Source: HRBIN30 sp964534275 (GTDB taxonomy: Bacteria > Desulfobacterota > Binatia > HRBIN30). From it: a stretch of 64,000 bases of DNA. Shown here in pieces: positions 8,685-17,411 of the stretch. The position numbers and the translations under genes were made by a program. The DNA lies in contig CAZHQG010000003.1 in the NCBI GenBank assembly GCA_964534275.1, forward strand, positions 1-64,000. Reading direction: 5' to 3'. The notes under the pieces were generated by a model. It made no database searches. It saw only the letters and a program-made list of their open reading frames with translations, and was not told the origin of the DNA. Each line of letters opens with the position of its first letter. The stretch's first letter is position 1.

Positions 8685-9664
8685 AGGCAGTGGTGTGCGA
8701 ACGTCCTGGCGGCGAAGAAGTTCTAAAGATTGCTGAAGTGCCGGCCCCCAAGTTAGGGCCAGAAGAGATTCGCATTCGGGTGTACGCCACGTCCGTCAAC
8801 CGCGCCGACATCCTGCAAAGGCAGGGGCTCTACCCTCCGCCCCCAGGAGCCTCGGAGATCCTCGGGCTCGAGTGCGCAGGTGAAGTGGCAGAAGTGGGCA
8901 CGCGGGTGCAAGGCTGGAAAGTGGGCGACCGGGCAATGGCGCTGCTCCCAGGAGGCGGCTACGCAGAGGAGGCAGTCGTGCACTACGGTAGTGCACTGCC
9001 TATTCCGCCTACGCTGACCTGGGAAGAAGCGGGCGCGTTTCCCGAAGTGTTTTTGACCGCTTTCCTCAACCTCTTTCTGCTAGGTCGAGTGCCTGCCGGC
9101 GGCACCGCACTCGTGCATGGCGGCGGGAGCGGCGTGGGCACCGCCGCCACGACCCTTCTCAAGCTGCATGACGTCCGCGTCTTCGTTACCGCGGGAGGAG
9201 CCGACAAGTGTGCGCGCTGCCGGCAGCATGGCGCCGATGTCGCCATCGACTACCGCTCTGCAAACTTTGCAGAGGTGGTTCGGGAGCACACCCAGGGCGC
9301 TGGCGTGGACGTCATCCTCGACCACATTGGCGCGAAATATTTGGAGCCAAACCTTCAGTCGTTGCGGAACGATGGGCGCCTGATCATCATCGGGCTCATG
9401 GGGGGCGCAAAAACGGAGCTCAACTTGGCCACACTGCTAGCTCGGCGCTTGACGCTCATCGGTTCGACGTTGCGCACCCGCTCGGTCGAAGACAAAGCCG
9501 AGATTGTCCGAGCGTTCCGCCAACGTTTCGGTGCCGACCTGGAGGCTGGGCGCATCCGGCCGGTGATCGACTCGGTGTTCCCCTTGGAGCAAGTGGCGGA
9601 GGCACACCGGCGGGTCCAGTCGAGCCAGCATTTCGGCAAGGTGGTGCTCCGGGTACGCTCGTGA
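8681..9664 (+). CDS. NAD(P)H:quinone oxidoreductase, PIG3/zinc-free MDR family
   Basis: 327 residues, ATG overlapping the upstream stop, with AGGAG at 8671-8675. It is a zinc-independent medium-chain dehydrogenase/reductase: 'ATSVNRADILQRQGLYPPPP' and 'LGLECAGEVAEVG' in the catalytic domain, then the Rossmann 'VHGGGSGVGTAA' (145-156) for NAD(P)H. The N-terminal pattern and length match TIGR02824-type quinone oxidoreductases (PIG3). The structural zinc cysteines are absent, as expected. It likely reduces quinones or enoyl compounds in the cytoplasm. It is convergent with the histidine kinase gene, 11 bp away. Confidence 0.92.
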   Translation: MKAVVCERPGGEEVLKIAEVPAPKLGPEEIRIRVYATSVNRADILQRQGLYPPPPGASEILGLECAGEVAEVGTRVQGWKVGDRAMALLPGGGYAEEAVVHYGSALPIPPTLTWEEAGAFPEVFLTAFLNLFLLGRVPAGGTALVHGGGSGVGTAATTLLKLHDVRVFVTAGGADKCARCRQHGADVAIDYRSANFAEVVREHTQGAGVDVILDHIGAKYLEPNLQSLRNDGRLIIIGLMGGAKTELNLATLLARRLTLIGSTLRTRSVEDKAEIVRAFRQRFGADLEAGRIRPVIDSVFPLEQVAEAHRRVQSSQHFGKVVLRVRS

Positions 9665-9675
9665 GTGGGAGTCCA

Positions 9676-11712
9676 CTAAGACGTGGCCGCGGGTGGCGCC
9701 GCAGGCAGCCATACCCGGAACACGGAACCTCTTCCTGGCTGAGAATCCACGGTCACGGTGCCTCCGAGAACCTCGACCAATCGTCGCACGACGTACAGCC
9801 CCAAGCCCACGCCGCCAAACCGGCGTGTTGCCGCAGGCTCTCCTTGGCGGAACGGTTCGAAGATGACCGGCAATACCGCTGGATCGATCCCAATCCCCGT
9901 ATCGCGCACAGCGATCTCCACGCCGTTGTCCACCGCACGGGCGCTGACCTCGACACCCCCGTGCTCCGTGAATTTCACCGCGTTGGTAAGCAGGTTCTTC
10001 AAAATCACCTTCAACTTGTTGCGGTCGGTTCGCACCGTAGCGGCAGCCGGCTCGATATCGGCCACAAAGTGCAGACCGCGCCGCCGACGCTGGTACGCAA
10101 TCTCGCGGTCGAGCTCCGCAATCAAGTCCGGCAGACTGAAAGCCGCAACATCCAACGCAACCGGCTCGGCTTCGAAGCGCCCCCAATCTAACGTGGCGTT
10201 GATGAGATCCAGGAGCTCCCGTGCGCTGTGATTCATTCGATCGAGGACGTCGCGCTGCTCCTCCGTTAGCGGGCCAAACTCCTCGCAGGCAAGCAAATCC
10301 GTGTATCCCATGAGCGTGTTCAGCGGCGTACGCAGTTCGTGCGACATCGTGGCTACAAAGTCCGACTTCACACGGGTCGCCTGATCCAGTTCCACGGAGA
10401 GCCGCGTACAAAAGCACCACAACGACGCAACCACGCGTACCGCTTCCACCAGGGCGTCGTCCAAGCGCGGAACTGCGCTTGCCTCGGCCCACTCCAATAC
10501 CAGCACGCCACCCGGCTCCAGCCTCAGTGCCGCTCGTTGCACTCCGCCACCTGCCGCAAACTCGGTTGGCAAGCGCGGCAACTGAGGCGACATCTGAAGC
10601 CGCTGACTCTCTCCTTCCTCCAGCAGTGGGCCGGTGATCTCGATCACTTGCAACGCTTCGATTTCCTCGCGCTCGAAGCCCCAATGCGCCACCAGGTGAT
10701 ACACTTCGGCCGGAGGTTCGGCGAACCACAAATGGGTTCGGCGAGCGCCCAACGCGGCCCCGACGGCGCGACACAACTCGCGCAGCGGATCCGCGCGGCG
10801 CGCATCGGCAAATAAGGTACGCCCCGCGGCCCGCAGCAACTCGTGAAACCGGGCCCAGTGCCGACTGCGGTGGATGAACCACAACTCCGTCAAGGTCGCG
10901 CGTAGCTCCTCCCGCGCTTGCTCGAACGTTCGCTGCAGGTGTGGCGACCGTATATCGGTTTCCGACAAGCCGGAAAACTTGAGCCACCCCCTCTCACGCC
11001 CAGCAAACGAGATGGCAACAGCTCCTTTGCCGCTCTCCCACGACATTCCCGTTTCTGACAGCGCAAGCTTGATCCCCTCGGGACGGGAGGAGAATCCGAG
11101 CTCGCTACCAAGGTCCAGCCAATCCCCGGTGAGTTCTAACGTGCACGGACGCCCCGTCGCTTGGCGCAGGCGATCGACAATCCGGGTGACCCGGTCACGA
11201 AGCTGCTGCTCGATCTTTGGCGCAGCAAGAAATTCGTTCTTGAACTCGGAATCGGCTGCCAAGGTCCATCGCGGGCCCAGAACCACGAATGCGAGCGTCG
11301 TCTCTTCCGTTCCGCGATGCGCGGACTTTGCAACAGCCACGCGCACCCAGTGTTCTTCACGATCGTAGTCGCGCATGCACACATCGACGCGGTCCGCGCC
11401 ACCGGGAGCCACGTTTCCCAACGTGCGGAGAAAGCGCTCGCGGTCTTCCGCGGAGAACCACGACAGAAACTCTTGCCATGTCGTCGCGCGGGATAGTTGG
11501 TAACCGAGAAAATTTTCCTGACTGGCTTTTACGGTGCGCCACTCGCCTTCCTTCCCTCGTCGCCACCGCCACCAAAAGTCCGCAAGGAACAACTCTCGGC
11601 CAAACCCACGCGGGGAACCGTTCAGCGCGTTTTTCGGTCCTTTTCCCCTCTTTGCAGAGTTTTCCGGCATCGACCCTATACCCGTGCGAGGGATAGGCAC
11701 CGCTCCCTCCAC
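9676..11712 (-). CDS. PAS/GAF-containing sensor histidine kinase
   Basis: 678 residues from a GTG at 11712, or 664 from the ATG at 11670. No transmembrane segment is evident, so this is a soluble kinase. Order: a PAS-like domain (about 50-150, with 'YDREEHWVRVAVAKS' at its end), a GAF-like middle (about 270-430), the HisKA dimerisation box 'FVATMSHELRTPLN' with the phospho-histidine near residue 445-457, then the HATPase with N box 'NLLTNAVKFTEHGG', G1 'DTGIGIDP' and G2 'GVGLGLYV'. No receiver domain is attached and no response regulator gene is adjacent, so the partner is elsewhere. Confidence 0.9.
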   Translation of the reverse strand: MEGAVPIPRTGIGSMPENSAKRGKGPKNALNGSPRGFGRELFLADFWWRWRRGKEGEWRTVKASQENFLGYQLSRATTWQEFLSWFSAEDRERFLRTLGNVAPGGADRVDVCMRDYDREEHWVRVAVAKSAHRGTEETTLAFVVLGPRWTLAADSEFKNEFLAAPKIEQQLRDRVTRIVDRLRQATGRPCTLELTGDWLDLGSELGFSSRPEGIKLALSETGMSWESGKGAVAISFAGRERGWLKFSGLSETDIRSPHLQRTFEQAREELRATLTELWFIHRSRHWARFHELLRAAGRTLFADARRADPLRELCRAVGAALGARRTHLWFAEPPAEVYHLVAHWGFEREEIEALQVIEITGPLLEEGESQRLQMSPQLPRLPTEFAAGGGVQRAALRLEPGGVLVLEWAEASAVPRLDDALVEAVRVVASLWCFCTRLSVELDQATRVKSDFVATMSHELRTPLNTLMGYTDLLACEEFGPLTEEQRDVLDRMNHSARELLDLINATLDWGRFEAEPVALDVAAFSLPDLIAELDREIAYQRRRRGLHFVADIEPAAATVRTDRNKLKVILKNLLTNAVKFTEHGGVEVSARAVDNGVEIAVRDTGIGIDPAVLPVIFEPFRQGEPAATRRFGGVGLGLYVVRRLVEVLGGTVTVDSQPGRGSVFRVWLPAAPPAATS

Positions 11713-11887
11713 CTGTGGCAGTCCCCGCTATACAACCCAACCAGCCCTGAAAAAAGCACAAAGTTCACCCGCTCGTGTGCTCGAGCCCACCGTCCGCACA
11801 GCCTCCGTGAGGAGCCCTCTTTCCCGGCAGGGCCGCGGCCACTCTGGCAGGCGATTGCGCGCAGCCCGGAACTCGTGGAACGATGCA

Positions 11888-12391
11888 TCACTTGGGCGAC
11901 GAAGCGCGCTCCCACCACTCCACGCGGCGGACCAAGCTCGGCAGATCCCGTTCCGACCAGACTTGTTCGAACACCCGCCGGTAGCCCGTGAAGGCAATAC
12001 GCCAACCCTCCGCGGTACGGAGGTACTCGTCGTCGTAGTAGGCCGCTCCCTGCAACACCGTGCCAGACGTTCGATCGATGACCAAGTCGTCGAGTGCCCA
12101 CCGACCACGGGCCACATCAGGATTCACGAACGAGATTTCCGGGTGGTGGCAACGGTGCAGAGAAATGCGATCCGTCGAGCCCAACACGTCGCGCAAGAAC
12201 GCCACGATCGCGTCGCAGCCAGAAAACGAGTAGGCGCCGTCCGCGTACGCGACCCGGGCATCCGGGAGAAAGCAGTCCCGTAAGGCGTCCCACTCCTTGA
12301 GATCGAGATGCCGCAGGTACCGGTATTTGAGCTGTTTGATTGCCTCTATGTCGACAAGTTGCCCAAGAGCCTCGGGGGGATGCATCTTCAT
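11888..12391 (-). CDS. SnoaL-like/NTF2-fold protein
   Basis: 167 residues from an ATG at 12391 (MKMHPPEAL). The N-terminal 'IKQLKYRYLRHLDLKEWDAL' and 'FLPDARVAYADG' are typical of the nuclear-transport-factor-2/SnoaL_4 cone fold, followed by 'ISLHRCHHPEISF' and 'YYDDEYLRTAEGWRI'. Members are small cyclases, dehydratases or ligand-binding proteins; some act on steroids (bile acid 7-alpha-dehydratase). The polar pocket residues His, Asp and Tyr are present but the substrate cannot be inferred. It lies about 25 bp downstream of the rRNA methyltransferase gene on the same strand. Confidence 0.8.
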   Translation of the reverse strand: MKMHPPEALGQLVDIEAIKQLKYRYLRHLDLKEWDALRDCFLPDARVAYADGAYSFSGCDAIVAFLRDVLGSTDRISLHRCHHPEISFVNPDVARGRWALDDLVIDRTSGTVLQGAAYYDDEYLRTAEGWRIAFTGYRRVFEQVWSERDLPSLVRRVEWWERASSPK

Positions 12392-12415
12392 CTTTTCAGT
12401 GTTCGATGCTTGCGC

Positions 12416-13594
12416 CTACAAAACTCGAACGAGCAGACCCTTTAGGTACTGACCCTCCGGGTGAGAAATCAAGGTAGGGTGGTCCATTCCCGGCCCCAGC
12501 ACGCGGACTACTTGGACCGTGCGCTGATTCACAGCGGCTGCTCGTTCCAGGGTGTGGGCGAACCACGGCAAGGTCACGTGTTGCGAACAACTGAACGTGA
12601 GGAGCCAGCACTGAGGCTTTGCCCGTCGCAAGGCCCAGGTGTGCAAGTCGTAGTACGCGCGCGTGCCCCGCGACAGTTCTGGTCTTCGCTTCACGAGCGC
12701 AGGCGGATCGAGCACGATCAAATCGAACGCTTCGTTCGTCTCCCGCAGGTACGTGAACACGTCTTGCACGACGACCTCGTGGGGTGTCGCGAGCGCGTTG
12801 GCCCGCCACTGGTGTTCCATCAAGGCGGCCGCGCGTCGAGAGCTTTCTACGGATACCACCCGCGTAGCTCCTCCGGCGGCAGCGTAGACTGAAAACGCCC
12901 CGGTGTACGCAAAAGCGTTCAGCACTTCGCGTCCCTCGGCCAAGCTGCGCGTGAGCGCACGGTTGTCGCGCTGGTCGAGAAAAAACCCGGTCTTCTGGCC
13001 GCTGACGACGTCGACCACGAATTCGAGCCCATGTTCTCGTATTGCGATCGGCATTGGCGGCAGCGTACCCCACAAGCAGCCGTGTGCGTCTTCCAGTCCC
13101 TCTTCGCGACGCACGGCACCGCTGCTGCGCTCGTAAATGCATTCGAGGTCCAAAACGCTGCGCAACGCCTCGACCAGCAGCGACTTCAGCCGGTCGGCGC
13201 CCGCAGTGAGACACTGCACCACAGCCGTGCGGCCGTATACGTCGACGACGAACCCCGGGAGCAGGTCACCCTCTCCATGGACGAGCCGGTAGGCGTTTGT
13301 GTCGCCGGCAGCCAGGATGGGCTTCCGTAGCGTCATCGCAGTGGTCAACCGCCGGCGAAAGAACGCGACGTCGATGGCTTCGCGCTCGCGCGTGAGCACA
13401 CGCACCGCGATCGTGCAACGCGGGTGGGCGGTGCCGTAACCCAAAAACGCATCGCTCGTGGTGCGCACTTCGACCAGCTCGCCGGGCTCGGTGACTGCTG
13501 GTGGATCCGCCAATGCGCCAGCGTAAATCCAGGGGTGGCCACTCATCACGGGGCGTTCGCGGCCAGGCTTCAGGCGTACCACAGGAAGATCCAT
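12416..13594 (-). CDS. rlmI: Class I rRNA (cytosine-C5) methyltransferase, RlmI/YccW family
   Basis: 392 residues, ATG at 13594. An N-terminal PUA domain ('PVMSGHPWIYAGALADPP') is followed by an RNA-binding 'EEHEA-like' middle domain and a SAM-binding Rossmann domain: 'VVSGQKTGFFLDQRDNR', 'NAFAYTGAFSVYAA', and motif IV 'LIVLDPPALVK'. The architecture and length match E. coli RlmI (396 residues), which methylates C1962 of 23S rRNA. The catalytic 'FSCSQHV' cysteine region near the end is retained (TFSCSQHV). Orthology within the family (RlmI versus other YccW paralogs) was not tested. Confidence 0.85.
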   Translation of the reverse strand: MDLPVVRLKPGRERPVMSGHPWIYAGALADPPAVTEPGELVEVRTTSDAFLGYGTAHPRCTIAVRVLTREREAIDVAFFRRRLTTAMTLRKPILAAGDTNAYRLVHGEGDLLPGFVVDVYGRTAVVQCLTAGADRLKSLLVEALRSVLDLECIYERSSGAVRREEGLEDAHGCLWGTLPPMPIAIREHGLEFVVDVVSGQKTGFFLDQRDNRALTRSLAEGREVLNAFAYTGAFSVYAAAGGATRVVSVESSRRAAALMEHQWRANALATPHEVVVQDVFTYLRETNEAFDLIVLDPPALVKRRPELSRGTRAYYDLHTWALRRAKPQCWLLTFSCSQHVTLPWFAHTLERAAAVNQRTVQVVRVLGPGMDHPTLISHPEGQYLKGLLVRVL

Positions 13595-13710
13595 CGGAAT
13601 GTGCAGCTAGCAAAGAAGTGCGTGAGCCTGCGATAGGACCGCAATCGCTCCGGGATCGAATGCCCGTCGGCTGGGTGCGGACACAGCCGTACCCGGCCGT
13701 CCAGGGGCAC

Positions 13711-14742
13711 TCACTCGACGACGTGCAGTTCTACGCGGCGGTTTTGGGCGCGCCCTTCGGGAGTATCGTTGGTGGCGACAGGGCGCGATTCGCCAAAACT
13801 CACCGTTTGAATACGCTCGGGTGCGATGCCCTTCGACACGAGGTACTGCCGCACCGCCCGGGCCCGCCGCTCGCCGAGCCGCAGGTTGTACTCCTCGGTA
13901 CCGATGGCGTCCGTATGCCCTTCCGCACGCACATGGATTTCTGGCTCGTCGCGCAAAATGCCATAGGCTTCGTCTAGCACCGGACGCGCTTCGGGCTGGA
14001 TCCGGTCTTGGTCGAATTCGAAGTGCACGCTGCGCAGCACCACCTTCCGTTTGCTCGGAGGGGGTAAAACCGGTGCGGGTTCGCTCGCCAGCGGCGCCGA
14101 TGGAGGTGGTGCCGCCGGAGGGGCCTCTTCTGGCACCGTGAACACGTAGCGCAAGGAGAAGCCGTAAGAGAGCCAGCGGATGTCTTCGCTAAAGCGTTCC
14201 TCCGGCACTTGGAGCGGACCAAGATCTTTCGGTCGCGGGCCCATGTAGGCGTATTCGTAACGAACAAACCCACCAAGAGAAAAACGGTCGCTCAGACGAT
14301 AATCCACACCGCCGCCACCGAACCATCCGGGAGCGCTTTGGCTCAGCCGCCCGCTCGTGCCCGCATAGTAACCGCCACTCCCGTAGATGAACGGCACGAA
14401 CGTCCCGAGTTCACTCTCCATCGGTAGCTGGAACCGCGGCCCGCCGGAAATGGCAACCATCGTGGTTTCTTGTCGGCCTTGTCCCGGCATGCCGGGGAAC
14501 GAGCCACTTTGGCTGAAAAAGTAAAACGTCGGGCTTGCTTGAAAACCGACGTTTGGATGAAGCTCGACCCCAACGTAGGGGCTAACGAGAAAGCCCACAT
14601 CGACGTGCCCGCGGAAGTTCCCGTTCAGTGGCTCTGTCATGCCGATGTCCGCCCCGACGTAAGGCTCCAACGCGCTCGCTAGTGCCGGCGCGCCGCTGCC
14701 CGCCAACGCACACCCCAAGAACCAAGCAAGAAATCGGCGCAT
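13711..14742 (-). CDS. Outer-membrane beta-barrel protein with C-terminal OmpA peptidoglycan-binding domain
   Basis: 343 residues from the ATG at 14742, chosen because AAGGAG lies just upstream and a signal peptide follows immediately (MRRFLAWFLGCALAGSGAPA, cleavage after ALA). A much longer open frame upstream is not needed. Residues ~25-215 form an OmpA-like barrel with alternating aromatic strands. A Pro/Ala/Ser-rich hinge leads to the OmpA domain: 'FEFDQDRIQPEARPVLDEA' and 'EGHTDAIGTEEYNLRLGERR', the diaminopimelate-binding Asp/Arg region, then 'NRRVELHVVE'. It probably tethers the outer membrane to peptidoglycan. Confidence 0.9.
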   Translation of the reverse strand: MRRFLAWFLGCALAGSGAPALASALEPYVGADIGMTEPLNGNFRGHVDVGFLVSPYVGVELHPNVGFQASPTFYFFSQSGSFPGMPGQGRQETTMVAISGGPRFQLPMESELGTFVPFIYGSGGYYAGTSGRLSQSAPGWFGGGGVDYRLSDRFSLGGFVRYEYAYMGPRPKDLGPLQVPEERFSEDIRWLSYGFSLRYVFTVPEEAPPAAPPPSAPLASEPAPVLPPPSKRKVVLRSVHFEFDQDRIQPEARPVLDEAYGILRDEPEIHVRAEGHTDAIGTEEYNLRLGERRARAVRQYLVSKGIAPERIQTVSFGESRPVATNDTPEGRAQNRRVELHVVE

Positions 14743-15255
14743 CGCTTCGACTCCTTTCCACGCCGGCACCCGAACGACCGGCGCCGCGCACGTTATCGAA
14801 TCTCGCCACGCGCTTCCACCAGAATTTGCGGACAAGCTCCGACGCCCGCGGCCCAAAGCCGCCGCACGGAAACACGGTGAGATGCTGGCGGTGTGCTGAT
14901 CAGCACCGCCACTGCGGGCGCTGGAGCATGTCGGCTTCGAGGGCAAACATGGTCGAAACCGCGCCAACCTTTTCCCATTTGCGCCGGTCAGGCTGATGGC
15001 TGGTCGCGCCACCGGGAACACGAACACTGCCGGCTGCAGCGGGCAACTGCCCTGTGGTTGCACGCCGCTTGGCACTTTGGCGTGCCACAAGAGTGGTACA
15101 GGGCGTTGGCCATAGACGGGCAACACACGCGGCCTCGGCAGCACCGCAACCTTCCCCGCAGCCGCGCCCATGGTGCAAGAAGTTGCGCAAGCTTCTCGCC
15201 ATTTCCCTGTGCCGATGTGGTATGGTGGTGAGCACTGCACTCGAGGAGGTCTTTC
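14743..15255. other. Divergent intergenic region with a palindromic hairpin
   Basis: A spacer of about 510 bp between divergent genes; no coding region was found. At 14887-14910 lies a near-perfect palindrome, GGCGG TG TGCTGATCAGCA CCGCC, whose 12-bp core is self-complementary. This could be an operator or a transcript hairpin. The ribosome binding site GAGGAGG at 15242-15248 belongs to the crotonase gene. Confidence 0.45.
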
Positions 15256-16029
15256 ATGGAATACCGTAACGTCCGCATCGCTTTCGGTACGATTGCGCGC
15301 GTCACGATGTGTCGTCCAGAAAAGCGAAATGCACTGTCGCTCGAGATGATGCGCGAGCTCGTCGCAGCGCTGCACGAGGTGTCCGAGGACAAGCGCACCC
15401 GAGCGATTGTTCTCGCCGGGGAGGGGCCCGCGTTTTCCGCTGGCCACGACCTAGCCGAGATGCCGCAGCGTGATGTGGCCTTCTATCGCACGCTCTTCGA
15501 AACCTGCACGCGCTTGATGGATACAGTTCAGTCCGTGCCTCAACCGGTCATTGCCCGCGTGCACGGTGTGGCCACCGCGGCGGGCTGTCAGTTGGTCGCC
15601 ACCTGCGACCTCGCTGTGGCTGCGGAGTCAGCCACCTTCGCCACGCCTGGCGTGCGCATTGGTTTGTTTTGCAGCACGCCCATGGTTGCGTTGACTCGTG
15701 CCATCGGGCGTAAACGGGCCATGGAAATGTTGCTGACGGGAACGCCCATCGATGCCGCCACCGCATGCGCGTGGGGGCTGGTCAATCGCGTGGTGGCGGC
15801 GGAGGAACTGGATGCAGCATGCGAAGCACTCGCCGCCCGCATTGCCGAAGCGAGCGCACTCACCATCGGCATTGGGAAACAGGCTTTTTATGCGCAAATC
15901 GATCTCGACCAGCCGAAAGCGTACGCATACGCCAAGGAAGTCATGAGCTTGAACGCCCTGGCTGCCGACGCACAAGAAGGAATGTGTGCGTTCCTCGAAA
16001 AACGCGCTCCGCAGTGGAGCGTTCGCTAG
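15256..16029 (+). CDS. Enoyl-CoA hydratase/isomerase (crotonase) family protein without the canonical glutamates
   Basis: 257 residues, ATG at 15256 behind a strong GAGGAGG site. It has the crotonase core: 'PEKRNALSLEMM', the oxyanion-hole segments 'FSAGHDLAEM' and 'GVATAAGCQLVATCDLAVA', and 'TPGVRIGLFCSTP'. The two acid/base glutamates of classical hydratase (in AGGCELA and QPEI) are replaced by Gln112 and Gly132. This resembles ECHDC3-like crotonases, so water addition to enoyl-CoA is uncertain. The MFS transporter gene starts 20 bp downstream and is probably co-transcribed. Confidence 0.88.
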   Translation: MEYRNVRIAFGTIARVTMCRPEKRNALSLEMMRELVAALHEVSEDKRTRAIVLAGEGPAFSAGHDLAEMPQRDVAFYRTLFETCTRLMDTVQSVPQPVIARVHGVATAAGCQLVATCDLAVAAESATFATPGVRIGLFCSTPMVALTRAIGRKRAMEMLLTGTPIDAATACAWGLVNRVVAAEELDAACEALAARIAEASALTIGIGKQAFYAQIDLDQPKAYAYAKEVMSLNALAADAQEGMCAFLEKRAPQWSVR

Positions 16030-16049
16030 CGCGCCTCCGTTTGCGCACC

Positions 16050-17411
16050 ATGCACGACGCGCGGAAGCTCCGACACATCTCAACTGCCGAGGAACGGGCG
16101 GCACGGGAACAGCCAACCGTGCACCCGCCGAGCGCAGAAACGACAACGATGAGCCCGTATTTGTGGGCCCTCCTCGGCATGTTGGTTTCCGCCACCGTAT
16201 TCGACGCGTTCAACCTGGCTATCCTGTCGACGGTGGCTCCCCAGATCCAGCGACTCTACGAGCTGAACCACACGGAATGGGGCTTCATCAATCTGGTCAT
16301 CCGGATCGGTGCGGTGGTCTCGTTTTTCGTTCTGATGCTGGCCGACCGTTTCGGACGCCGCCCCATCATCACGCTCACCATCTTCGGTTACGCGTTGTTC
16401 ACCGGCCTGACGGCCTACGCGACCAACGTTTACAGCTTCACGTTGTGGCAGTTTTGCGCGCGCATTTTCTTGGCCGCAGAGTTCGCCTTGGCGCTCATCA
16501 TCATCGGAGAAGAGTACCCGACTCGCTTTCGCAGTTTCGGCATCTCCGTACTCGCCGGCATGGGCGCGTTCGGAACCATCCTTTCGTTCCTGACGGCGCG
16601 TTGGGTGCTCACGCACTACGACTGGCGCACCATGTACTTGCTAGGTCTCGTGCCTGTCGTGCTGGTGGTGTTGGTGCGCCTCGGCATGCGGGAGACCCGC
16701 CGCTTCGAGAGTCTCAAAGACAACGGCGGGGTCCTCCAAAGTTGGCGCGACCAGCTCGCTGCGCTGAAGATCCCGTTTCAGCGTCGGTATCGGGCTAGGT
16801 CGCTCCTCGTCACATTGATCTGGAACTGCAACCACATGGTCACGTCGCCAGCGGTGACCTTCTGGACCATTCACGCTGCAAGCAATCTCGGCTTTTCTCC
16901 CCAGCAGTACACGGTGGTGGTGGCCGGCGCATACGTGGTCGGCTTCGTCGTCGGTGCCCCCTTGGCTGGGTTTTTGATGAACCGCATCGGTCGCCGCCTC
17001 TCGTGTGCGCTTTACTACTTCGGCGCCGCCATTTTCATTTTCGCGCTTTTCATGGTCCCGGCCCCGAGCGTGTTCCTGCAAACCCTGCTGATGTCGACGT
17101 GTATCGTCTGCTTCCTCGGCGCGAACTCGGCAACTTCCACGTACGCAACCGAACTCTTCCCGACGGAAATCCGCGCCACCGGCTACAGTTGGACGACCAA
17201 TTTGTTTGGCCGCGTCACGGAAATTGCCACGCCGCTGCTCATTGGCATCCTTGCCGATCGCATCGGAATTCCGCTCTCCGTGGGGATCATGGCGATCGGC
17301 CCCGTGCTCGGGGCTCTGCTCGTGTTACGCTATGCGCCCGAAACGCGCGGCAAGACCCTGGAGCAAATTGCCGACGAACTCGACCGGGCTGCTCTCGGCA
17401 AGCGGCGCTGA
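16050..17411 (+). CDS. MFS transporter (sugar/aromatic-acid porter type)
   Basis: 453 residues from an ATG at 16050, placed 20 bp after the crotonase stop; no strong ribosome site is visible, and an ATG near 16149 (MSPYLW) is an alternative start. Twelve hydrophobic segments are apparent. The signature loop between helices 2 and 3 is 'MLADRFGRRPII', its repeat in the second half is 'FLMNRIGRRLSCA', and 'ELFPTEIRATGY' and 'APETRGKTLEQI' match the general-substrate-transporter/sugar porter family. It likely imports an organic acid or similar compound by proton symport. Linkage to a CoA-pathway gene favours a carboxylate substrate, which is inference. Confidence 0.88.
   Translation: MHDARKLRHISTAEERAAREQPTVHPPSAETTTMSPYLWALLGMLVSATVFDAFNLAILSTVAPQIQRLYELNHTEWGFINLVIRIGAVVSFFVLMLADRFGRRPIITLTIFGYALFTGLTAYATNVYSFTLWQFCARIFLAAEFALALIIIGEEYPTRFRSFGISVLAGMGAFGTILSFLTARWVLTHYDWRTMYLLGLVPVVLVVLVRLGMRETRRFESLKDNGGVLQSWRDQLAALKIPFQRRYRARSLLVTLIWNCNHMVTSPAVTFWTIHAASNLGFSPQQYTVVVAGAYVVGFVVGAPLAGFLMNRIGRRLSCALYYFGAAIFIFALFMVPAPSVFLQTLLMSTCIVCFLGANSATSTYATELFPTEIRATGYSWTTNLFGRVTEIATPLLIGILADRIGIPLSVGIMAIGPVLGALLVLRYAPETRGKTLEQIADELDRAALGKRR

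Noticed and set aside
7805..9664. 619-codon frame containing the quinone oxidoreductase
   Set aside because: The upstream part overlaps another gene in a different frame; the coupled ATG at 8681 is the natural start.
13711..15447. 578-codon frame containing the OmpA-like gene
   Set aside because: The upstream 235 codons lack protein character; a signal peptide and AAGGAG site mark the true start at 14742.
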